This document shows, piece after piece, positions 23,201 to 64,000 of a DNA stretch of 64,000 bases. A program made the translations under genes and the position numbers. The notes beneath the pieces are model-generated. The model made no database searches and was not told where the DNA came from. It saw only the letters and a list, made by a program, of their open reading frames with translations. Source of the DNA: Tubulanus polymorphus (lineage: Eukaryota > Nemertea > Palaeonemertea > Tubulaniformes > Tubulanidae); assembly GCF_964204645.1 (NCBI RefSeq), contig NC_134032.1, positions 9,232,275 through 9,296,274 of the forward strand, written 5' to 3'. How positions within the stretch are numbered: position 1 is the stretch's first letter; the number at the start of each line of letters is the position of its first letter.

Positions 23201-24595
23201 CTGACATCCTTGATTTCCGACCACCACTACCGTCGGTGATGCAGCATGGGGTTGTGCGGCGATGGGGTGCCCATACTGTTGTGGGGGTGGGGCTCCATAG
23301 GGCTGCTGCTGTGGGACCCCATAGGGCTGCGGCTGTGGGGGTCCATAGGGCTGCGGCTGAGGGTACGGAGGCGAAGCTACAAAAGATAAATGATCATAAT
23401 AACCAAACAATATAATCAACCGTCTAAGCCAGGTGGAACCATCCTGCCGCCCACCGAAGCTTACGCCAACACAAACCCTGTCTACAGACCCTTCATTGGT
23501 CTTTTACATTCCCCACCATTCTATGTATTAAACCAATCAGATGCGTAGCGAATTTGCCGGTGAAAAACAACGTATCTGATTGGTTCGATACATAGACTGA
23601 TGACCGCCCGGTGGCAATCTGTCGGGCCAAGAAATCTTGGGTAATGTAGACCAATGAAGGGTTTGCGGCCTGTGTTTTTGTCGCCGTGAGCTTCGGTGGG
23701 CAGCGCAATCAAACCCTGATAAGCGAGGATTGGTGAATCGGGCCCAGAACACCGTCAAGTCTTCACTGCTTGATTCGTTTCTTTGGGGAACAGTAATAAA
23801 ATTTCATAGCGAAAAATACGGTAATATACGATCGTGCATTAAACCATCAACAACTCTATACGTTTGATAACGTTAGCCACAAAAATGTGGCTCATTAAAG
23901 ATATGTGTCAATTTTTATAGTCCTAATCAAGCAAAACAAATTATCAATGATGTTTCGGTTCTCATTATTAACTAGATAGACTATGCAGGCACCCCAATAT
24001 GCCGCCATTCTCTTTGTGCCGCCAACACCGTAAATCTGCCATGGGCAGTATGACTGTACATATTTTTGGAAGGCGAAGCACATTTGAAAACCAATAATCG
24101 CGTCGATTTTATCAGTCCGAACAAGTAGAAATATGAATAGTCCATATTTATATAATTCGCATTGATAAAGAAAATCAAAAGCCTGCGAATTGAATTAGTC
24201 GTGTTTACAATGGCTTTTTCGTGCGCGTTACGAATTGCTACCTAAATTAATTTTAGCGGAGTTGACTGTTTTGCAAGAGGAGCTCTATATTCCTTGCCAA
24301 AGGAAATTAAAGATGCTGAAATTTCAAAATATCCGACTTTAACGCAACCCGTTGGCCAAAAAAAGAAAGATATTTTAAAGGCATCCACCCCACTTGATAG
24401 CCCATATATACCCACCTATTAGTGGTCCTGGATGCTAAGCTGTAACAAAAAAATGCGTGGTCGTCTAATTTTCCATTGACTGGCGGCTGACTAATCGTTA
24501 CATATATATAATCGCGACAAACTACTTGACTGAAACCCGCATACAACTGCATAGAGTTTACCTGGATTATACGGAGGGGGTGCGTTTTGGCTCAT
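14118..24595 (-). CDS. BRI3: BRI3-like small membrane protein gene with alternative second exons
   Basis: BRI3 (brain protein I3) is a small Pro/Tyr-rich endolysosomal membrane protein whose end has two CxxC half-sites flanking a hydrophobic segment. Four exons fit: exon 1 (24595-24562, MSQNAPPPYNP), exon 2b (23376-23192), exon 2a (15248-15082) and exon 3 (14246-14118). Exon 1 ends in phase 1; 2a and 2b both start in phase 1 and end in phase 0; exon 3 starts in phase 0. So 2a and 2b can each join exon 1 to exon 3 but cannot be joined in series. Predicted lengths are 115 aa (2b) or 109 aa (2a), near the roughly 125 aa of BRI3. In both, 16 residues separate the CxxC from the end of GIFL, as in BRI3. 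Introns total about 10 kb and hold GPCR relics and MITEs. Two tandem genes are the main alternative reading. Confidence 0.75.
14774..14990. mobile_element. piggyBac-type MITE copy (partial)
   Basis: TTAA followed by CCCTTTCACTATTG opens a block homologous to the MITE at 38683-38971. Shared interior includes GTGTATCGTTAGTTACTAAT and TTTATACACCGCACTGCGG. The right inverted repeat is not clean here. Confidence 0.6.
15082..15248 (-). CDS. BRI3: BRI3-like exon 2a (Gln-run, CPTC)
   Basis: The acceptor TTTGTATCAG|GT and donor GAG|GTTCGT bound 167 bases in the same phases as exon 2b. It encodes TATVTITTQRDQTTVS, a run of nine Gln and VTVSDKCPTCE. It lacks the QPYG repeats but supplies the same CxxC at the same distance from exon 3. 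Confidence 0.65.
15249..17100. other. BRI3-like intron, no gene seen
   Basis: AT-rich sequence with only short frames lacking motifs. I see no conserved structure. Confidence 0.5.
17104..17880 (+). pseudogene. Class A GPCR relic, copy 1
   Basis: Read across frames on the plus strand, fragments of a rhodopsin-type receptor appear. They are an N-terminal TM1 piece ending in RRFRGLS, a TM2-like ANYLIALSLSDFVFSNSF, and TM3 with SSWLIVAISLERAAVVLFPF, where ER stands for the DRY motif. Frames change several times and stops interrupt. It is colinear with the relic at 19765-20860. It lies in a BRI3-like intron on the opposite strand. Confidence 0.7.
18300..18413. mobile_element. MITE of the CCAGTTCCACAG family
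   Basis: CTGGACCCAGTTCCACAGT on the left pairs with ACTGTGGAACTGGACCCTG on the right. The interior carries GAGTTAA repeats. Related copies lie at about 39297-39407, 41593-41725, 42247-42459, 45920-46089 and 60245-60330. Confidence 0.75.
19765..20860 (+). pseudogene. Class A GPCR relic, copy 2
   Basis: The better preserved copy shows TM1 LITLFVSGTFGNPATFLIM with the GN of class A receptors, then SRRFRGLSYAN and a TM2 LSD. TM3 has VAISLERAAVVLFPFTSR, and later TM pieces include SLAFAILALPSALTVFLPIF. A cysteine cluster (CCCCA) follows near the end, a possible palmitoylation site. Frameshifts and stops break it between these blocks. It is 2.7 kb from copy 1 in the same orientation, so a tandem duplication preceded decay. 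Confidence 0.72.
21038..21290. mobile_element. Foldback/MITE with 24-bp inverted ends
   Basis: GCGCGTTTGTTTGAAATCGG at the left is matched by the inverted right end GCGCATTTGTTTGAAATCGG, extending into GGTTTG. No coding capacity. Confidence 0.75.
22029..22482. mobile_element. Tc1/pogo-like MITE
   Basis: The left end CAGTAAACCTTGCATAAGTC and the inverted right end CAAACCTCGCATAAGTCGG share AAACC(T)YGCATAAGTCGG. The interior has further AAGTCGGA motifs and no frame. The CAGT-type end suggests a pogo/Tigger relation; that is inference. Confidence 0.6.
23192..23376 (-). CDS. BRI3: BRI3-like exon 2b (Pro/Gln/Tyr-rich, CQAC)
   Basis: The acceptor TTTTGTAG|CT and donor CAG|GTAACC bound 185 bases. 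The product has repeated QPYG units (QPQPYGPPQPQPYGVPQQQP) and ends TVVVVGNQGCQACQ. The VVVVG plus CxxC layout mirrors the vertebrate BRI3 junction before its hydrophobic segment. Confidence 0.75.
24562..24595 (-). CDS. BRI3: BRI3-like exon 1
   Basis: ATG at 24595-24593 opens MSQNAPPPYNP. The exon has 34 coding bases and ends in phase 1 at a CCAG|GTAAAC donor. The PPPY sequence is a typical WW-domain or ubiquitin-ligase docking motif found in this family's N-terminus. Confidence 0.7.
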
Positions 24596-24771
24596 GTTGT
24601 GTTCACACTGACGAGTCAATGAAATAGTGTTGAGAATAACGGAATACGGCGACCTGAAAAATAGAAACAGACCATAATCAAGAACTGCACACAAATCCCG
24701 TCTGTTACATCACAGACACTCGACGAGCATTGTTAAGTAAACATATGCCGTCAGTATCAGTTCCGTAGCTA

Positions 24772-25002
24772 GACTGAGTCGAATTGACAAAGGACCTGTT
24801 CTATACACATTTTCATTTCGATCCATTAGGATATACCCAACCAAGACTCAGTCGAATACAGGCAAAGGCCAGGTTGGGTTCCATGCATTTCCCTTTCGAA
24901 CGAAGGGTCACCCAACCAAAACTGAGTCGAATTTGAACAGACAGAGGCCCGCTTCTACGCATTAACATTCCGATCCAAGGGTACGCCATCAACCCAAACA
25001 CA
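24772..25002. repeat. Three tandem diverged repeats of about 75 bp
   Basis: Each unit holds ACTGAGTCGAAT or ACTCAGTCGAAT, then AAAGG or AGAGGCC, then a TTCCGATCC-like stretch and CCAACC. The units are diverged from one another. Confidence 0.65.
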
Positions 25003-25009
25003 GCTCTGA

Positions 25010-28000
25010 CGCGGGTCTATATTCAGATAAATTGATTCCAAAACGGATTTGAAAATATGCGGTGTAATGAAATGAAATTGGTGTTAATTTTTTTCTTCTC
25101 AGTAGGTCGTAGCATAGCACTCAAACATTAAAGGGCCTTTTCAATTATATACGTGTAAATACATGCACTACGCCTACTCCACATTTCAGATTGGGTCTAT
25201 TTCGTGTCGTGTGGTTCTTAGTTGAAATCATTTTTTTCTCTAACTGGCATATATCGGTTTATTTAATTGTTTTATCACTTTATTGTTTACATATACTTTA
25301 ATTGTCAGTAAAGTATTAATCAGTAAATGTGCCACCACTAGAGCAAAGATCAAAACTTTTTGGGGGTTGTAAAGATCAACCCGATGAGACGAGAAGATAC
25401 GTCCGTGTATGATGAATAACAAGAGATATCTTTGCATTTTTGGTTGAATTCATTGTGGGATCTCTTTCAAAGATAAACACCTTTTGGGAAAGGTTGTTGT
25501 ACTCATTTCGGAGCGCCTTTAAATGATTACGTATATAGGCTAGATTACAGATCATATTCGACCGTATGAATTTGGACCTGTGTAGGTTGTATGAAGATTT
25601 TGGTTTTTATCTCGATTCGCATTATTCTGTTGGCCCCGATTACCGGCAGATAACATGTCGAATCGGCAATCGTTTTGATAGACCGGTGATCATGAATAAT
25701 AAGGAAAATGTAGGATGTGCCACCAGCCACAATGTTCTTTCGTACAAGAAATAGGCTTAAATATAAAATGGCCGTTCCACTGCCATTGGTTATGTTAGTT
25801 TCGTTTTCTTCTCGCTTATTCAGATTTCCACGTATAGCACAAGCCTAGACATGCGTATATACGTACGTTACGACAACAACGTACATTTATACACGGCATT
25901 CCTTATGTTAAAAATGCAACACGAACAAAACGAAACGAAAGTATCCATCAATATCACTCTTTAATGTTGTCGGTGCAGTCAACCTCGCTAAAAGACTTTC
26001 TATCAACCAAGTAAACATCGGAGTCGATACTCTTCGGAGAGGCTGGTGTTATTACGTAATTCGCTCTTGCGCGCAGACGGCATTGGCTGCACCGCCGACA
26101 GCGCAAATTCCATAGTACCGGCTTGATATGTTTACTACGAAGTATTTTCGACCGAACACCGGTCGATCTAGCGAGATGGCGGAGTGTGTACGTGTATTGT
26201 AAACCAGTTTTACAACGATGTCGTTGTTTTGTTATTTGGAACCACCCTGCTACCGCGGTAAAAGCATCTTATATTTGTAAAGTACAGGTCTCGTATATAC
26301 GGGACTCGCCGTATTTTTCGAATATAAGATGGAAGGAATGTATGTTTACACCGAAAATGGATCCCAAATAAACTCATTCGACACTTTCACGAAAACTATG
26401 CGGCATCAGGCAAAAATGTAGGAAATCGTGCGAATGTAAGTTTTTTGATCGCATTACAGACAATGGTGATAATAATCAGGGAAACCGAAAAGATAGATAT
26501 GATAAGAATGAGAATGACGGTTTTATACATTCCCGTAGGACTGGATGTCAAGCCCCCGTAGCTAGGATTGTGAAAGGGGAACTCTTGAATTGTAGAAAGG
26601 ACACTTTTTACATATGTTCGGTATCTCCGGAAAGGGAGCGCCGCAAATCCGACGTCCATAGTCTTTATAGGAAAATCTTAATAAAAAAAATTCACCAAAA
26701 CTTCGGTCACTTGCCAAAATCTATCGTCGATAAATATCATGATCAATCAATAAAGGTGGATAAAACATATGATGACATTAGAAAAATATATATTGTATCT
26801 ACCTTTATTATTGATTCATCAGACCTGAGAGGATGCAACTGAAATAAACGCATATTAATGCCTCACGCCATAATTTTCTGCTAACTCATTGATTAACTTG
26901 GTTAAAATTAATTAGTTTCGCTTAAAACCAGAATACCGAAGGCTAGAATAAAAACACATCAAATGAATTTCAGTATGATTATTGTGAAATGTTAGAATGA
27001 GCAGCCGTGTTGTGTTTCAATTACCAGATAGGGCATTCGTTTCTAAATGACACGATAACGTGTCACAATTTTGATCAAAACACACTTTAGGTAAAAAAGA
27101 GAGGCCTTTATAAAAAAGGGGCATTTAATTCGTTCGAACACGGCTTGGTGTTGTGGGACTGGTATAAGACTACGTATGGTATTTATCGATTATCTTGAAA
27201 TGAGCTATAAAAACGGTTTATGTTAGTTGTTATGAACACTGTTCTACCACAACTCACTGTTTGTTAAACGACATACGCGTTTGAAATGATAACATTAATT
27301 TGGTATAGGCGTTATGGTACTATCCCACTGTCCAAGGGCGATAGAACAGGAAAACATACATCCTCGTGTCGTGACAAAGCTTTTTCTAGCATACTGTCAA
27401 ATGACAGGCCGGTGTACTGATGCGTCATGGATACTGACTTAATTGAAAATGACAAAAATCTTTCTGTATCTGGCCGTTTTGTATTGAACGATCATGGCAA
27501 ATTCGTCCGTTTGTTTATTATTATTGGCACATTTCGACAACAAAGGCGTTTTTCAATACATATTGATACATTTTTTGCGCTCTTCAAAATATCGCGATCT
27601 ACGCAGTATGCAGTCAAATATATGCATTGAAAGAAATCTTGACTCGACCTATCAAAATACTTACCGGAAAAGTATCGATGAATGTAATGATTATCGATAG
27701 GATTAAAGGTTTATAATCATTGTCCGTAATTTTCGATTCTAGAACAAGAAATACGACGGACACACGAAAACATCCTTTTAACGTATCTACAATCAAAGTC
27801 GGCCGTCATAACGCCATCCAGGCTCATCCTTACCCCTTTTACCCAGAAAGTTTGCCCTACATAACTCAAATTCAATGAAAGTACCATTCTTTGTAACGCC
27901 ATATTTTCCATTGGTCCCGAACACAGTGCCCAAGATGAAGAACTTACTGTTTTACTAATTTTTCGAACAAGAATAATTCGGTTTAGTATAATGTATGGTT

Positions 28001-29400
28001 TAGTGTAAATATCGGCTGTTCTTAGCTGCCCTGCCCTCTGCAATCCCATCCCCTTTCGCATCCCCTGCAGTCACTTCCTAAGTTTTTCCTATCCGGTCTA
28101 TCCCTTTCTCGACTCTCGCCCCATTGTGAGGAAATACGGACTTGACTTAATTAATTTAGTTTATTAATTTAGTTTATTAATCATCAGAGCTGTTTTTTTC
28201 TTATATTTCGTTCGACTTTCACTATAACACAAAATTAAATAATTCGATAATCATTTTATGTGATATAACGGTCAATTATCTTAGAATTCGAAAGGATATC
28301 CTATATATAACAAAGTCCACCTCATCAGTATTTCATGATGCAGACGTTTTTTTCTTACCTACGCGTTCTCCGGTGGCTCAGTACGTAATCCCTGGCGTGT
28401 CTTTATAACCGGCGGCCGCGCTGCTTTCCCAGTAAAGAAAAACCACTTGCGTTACCGCGTATAGAGTGAACTAACGCTAGAAATTATCATAATATATAAA
28501 ACTCAAAATAGGTCACAGATAGCAAATAAATATTGGTGAAAGTGCAGCTGTTTAGTCTCATCGACGAGCCGACTCGTCAGAGCAGGGCCCGGTTTCACGA
28601 GGAACGGGAATTAAGCCCCTATTCGTGTTAAGTTGCTACTTCGAATCGGAATGCATGTTGAGTCAATGTTCCGATGGTCAAACGCCCGAATTCGAACTCG
28701 CCGCCTCCCCGGCCGTGTCCGCCTCGCTCGCCCTGGGTCCCCGGCCCCGAAAAATAGCTCTATTTGCAAAAGATATGCCATTTTTCGAGTTTCTCTGCCT
28801 CCTCTCAAGAAAAAAAATCAACTATTGACCAGTCGGCCGGGACCCCGTTCTGTCCAGGCACTCTTTTTGGGGGAAAATCCTTGTTCAACAAAAACCTGTT
28901 CAACAGTGGATGTGCTCTAAATATTCTTAAACATAGCGCTGGCCTACGCGTTTATTCGCAATATGAAAAGAAATTTGTATTAAAGGTTTGACTGTCGGGC
29001 CATTCTTTGCAATATAATCCTGTTCAATAAAAATAATTAATTTGTCTTTAGTGATTGCGCAATATACGAGGTAACGACCTTGAGATTTGAATCAACGCAA
29101 CCATAACCGTATTGTGGAGCCCATCCGGAAATTAGATTTTGACAGTTCTCGTCGCTCGCTTGATGTGCGTAAATGAAGGGTAAATAAACCATAAAACGAC
29201 CCCGAATAATTCCGTTAAATGTGATTAAGTCGATTTATTCATAACGTAGATGGAATCTTCCAGATAATGTTGAAAAGACTCGACGTGAAGTTATTCGTGT
29301 CAAGCGAAAATAAGACTGAAAACAAAAAAGTCGAAATTTATTTCCTCGATCCCGCTGCTGTTTATCACATGATGTTTTCATACCTTATTTACCAAGTAAT
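25010..29400. other. Mostly noncoding interval between the BRI3-like gene and EPG5
   Basis: No gene is firmly recognised. A minus-strand stretch at 26583-26458 encodes FPFHNPSYGGLTSSPTGMYK and then about 20 hydrophobic residues, bounded by a possible acceptor and a TCT|GTAATG donor; it may be an exon of a single-pass membrane protein. A minus-strand frame at 26086-25954 ends in VDCTDNIKE and a stop, but the phases of the two do not match. Everything else is AT-rich DNA without motifs. Confidence 0.4.
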
Positions 29401-29419
29401 TGATTCGCTCTACAGGGGC

Positions 29420-29505
29420 CTGATTATCCTCCCCGGCGGCAGGGATTCGAACCTGATGGCATCGAGATTGCCACGGCACGAAAAGCTGCCACACTAGACC
29501 GAATG
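29420..29505 (-). repeat. tRNA-derived SINE fragment
   Basis: On the minus strand GGTCTAGTGTGG (A-box-like) is followed by GATGCCATCAGGTTCGAATC, whose GGTTCGAATCC is a B box. Related copies lie at 35590-35680 and 63085-63150. Confidence 0.65.
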
Positions 29506-29701
29506 CGCTTGTATATTATATCATTATTAGCAAATCAGATATCCTGTTTTATTTCAGCCCGGGTTTTACCATTTATAGTTCTACCGTGAAATTTACCTCA
29601 GCAATTATACAACGAGCAATCTAATAGTAAATTTATTTGAATTGAATGATGCCATTTGGTTTGATTCTTGGTGAGGTTGTACATTAGGCTAAACAAAAAT
29701 T

Positions 29702-29890
29702 ATACCTTGTTTCTCCGCAGCGGCCGGGTCATTTTTGTAAAATATGATAAAATTTATAAACAGTTCATTTCTATAGCGGCCGGGTTTGTTACGGTAAAAT
29801 TGATCACGATTAGAAAAAAGTCATGTATAGAGTAGATAGACGGCCGGCCGGGTCAACTTTTAAGCTCAGCAGAGCGGAGAAACAAGGTAT
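29702..29890. mobile_element. MITE with 17-bp perfect inverted repeats
   Basis: ATACCTTGTTTCTCCGC at 29702-29718 returns inverted at 29874-29890. The interior has three GGCCGGGT motifs. No coding capacity. Confidence 0.8.
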
Positions 29891-29966
29891 CAACTTCTTT
29901 TAGCCTTATCTGTGGTAGTGAAGAGGTTAAGAAGAACGAACGTGGGAGATATATTTTCTACGCTGT

Positions 29967-30297
29967 GGCTACTCGTACGGACCCGTATGGATTACTCTGG
30001 AGGCTATTCGTACGGAACTATATATAACTGTCGCTGATTATTCGCTGCGATACGTACAAAGGTGCGCGACTTAGAAAATTGAAGGAAAGTGTGGAGAATA
30101 GAGTTAGAGAAAAATATAGCGGATCGAGCGAGACTCGAACCCGGGCCAGTAGATTACTAGCGCAGCATTATACCACTAGACCACCGAGCTCGCTGACAGT
30201 CGACTGAATGTTTTAACTACATATAGCCTCACCTTACCCTAACCTTATCCCTTCCCGTACGAACCAGAGTAGTCAGTACGGGTGCGTACGAATAGCC
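29967..30297. mobile_element. Foldback element with 34-bp arms enclosing a tRNA-like sequence
   Basis: The arms 29967-30000 and 30264-30297 match as inverted repeats at 29 of 34 positions (GGCTAYTCGTACG, ACCCGTA, TACTCTGG). Further CGTACG-rich blocks lie outside both arms. The interior contains the tRNA-like sequence at 30119-30194. Confidence 0.7.
30119..30194 (-). tRNA. tRNA-like sequence, probable pseudogene or SINE head
   Basis: On the minus strand the sequence has a good A box (GGTGGTCTAGTGGTATAAT) and B box (GGGTTCGAGTCTC). Its spacing equals that of a standard tRNA. The anticodon-loop position reads CTAGTAA, as in tRNA-Thr(AGU). The acceptor stem has two mismatches and the anticodon stem pairs poorly, so a working tRNA is unlikely. 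Confidence 0.4.
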
Positions 30298-30400
30298 TAC
30301 GGAATTATTCGTACGCATCCGTACTTTGTATTTTCTAAGCTGCCTATCTCTGTGAATTCTTAAATTTAAAAGGAATAGTCTTGGGCACTACAAATATAAG

Positions 30401-30665
30401 CAGGGCCGGATTCATACTAGAAGAAAGGGGATTTACCTCATATGAAAAGGGTACTTGATAGTTGTTGGGGGGTCTGGTGGTCCTACCTCAAAAAATTTCG
30501 AAATGTACATGTTTAAGCAGTTTTAGTACATATTACTGCTTTAAGCAGTACTGTGGAATTTTGTCATAGACCGAGATCAATGTCGGGTGGGATTTTTCAC
30601 TTGTGATTTTCAAAAGGGCACTTGGTCAGAAAAAGGGGTTTAAACCCCCTCTGGGTCTACCCCTG
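30401..30665. mobile_element. Possible hAT-like MITE
   Basis: CAGGGCCGGATTC on the left and GGGTCTACCCCTG on the right form imperfect inverted ends. Length and CAGGG...CCCTG ends resemble the element at 62207-62418. The assignment is weak because no clear target duplication is seen. Confidence 0.4.
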
Positions 30666-30783
30666 ATGAGTTAGAGCTAAGATTTTTCTCAGGGGATCCC
30701 AATTACCCCTGACCTGGCACTTAACTTTAGTATTGAGCAACTATCCTATAAAATTTTCCAGTGACTGATGTAACACTACTGCA

Positions 30784-63807
<33,024 letters not shown>

Positions 63808-64000
63808 GTATGTTGCTATTTGTTATATTGTTATGTTTCGACTGATATAATCTCATATACGTCTTGCGTGTGCATATGTGTGTAATGTGCAAGTACATAT
63901 AACATTTAATGTTCATGGAGCAAGTATTACATGTTCACGAGAGTGCTATTAATATGTTCATGGGAACACACGTATGATGTTCACAGAAGAACATGTAACA

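Noticed and set aside
23493-23758. Overlapping minus-strand frames next to BRI3-like exon 2b
   Set aside because: No motif and no compatible splice phase with the BRI3-like exons; contains an inverted repeat (AACCAATCAGATRCG) suggesting a small foldback sequence.

Overview
This is eukaryotic, animal-type DNA: long genes split by GT-AG introns, no operons, and many transposon relics. Clear metazoan orthologues are EPG5, PELP1 and a BRI3-like gene. GRL101-type leucine-rich receptors and several repeat families typical of marine invertebrates suggest a lophotrochozoan (mollusc, brachiopod, annelid, nemertean or similar). The species cannot be fixed from the sequence alone.

Region 1-11 kb is a transposon graveyard with at least four nested layers. 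A Ty3/gypsy-like gag frame is cut at a TTAA by one end of an old piggyBac (piggyBac-1). piggyBac-1 holds a Mutator-like element (1888-7701, 20-bp terminal inverted repeats). The Mutator-like transposase frame is itself cut at a TTAA by a second piggyBac (3152-6134, 13-bp inverted repeats). Relics of a non-LTR retrotransposon, another piggyBac and a gypsy integrase fill 8.5-10.8 kb.

Region 11-30 kb holds the large last exon of PELP1 (plus strand). Next is a BRI3-like gene on the minus strand (24595 to 14118) with two candidate mutually exclusive second exons. Its long introns contain two decayed class A GPCR copies and several MITE/foldback elements. Downstream lie short repeats, including a tRNA-like sequence between the arms of a foldback element.

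Region 30.8-64 kb is EPG5 (plus strand), the autophagosome-lysosome tethering factor. 22 coding exons with consistent phases can be traced and the gene runs off the window. Its introns carry MITEs, SINEs, a CR1/L2-like reverse-transcriptase tail, minisatellites, a 270-bp purine tract and a long (TA)n tract beside a splice acceptor.

The 14.7-kb intron 17 of EPG5 contains, on the opposite strand, a tandem pair of very large receptors with the order CUB, second CUB-like module, C-type lectin, LDLa repeats, leucine-rich repeats, 7TM. The copy at 59562-52952 is open throughout (about 1954 aa). The copy at 52427-46205 has three nonsense changes and two frameshifts but keeps an open LRR-7TM end. This receptor pair is the most unusual coding content of the window.
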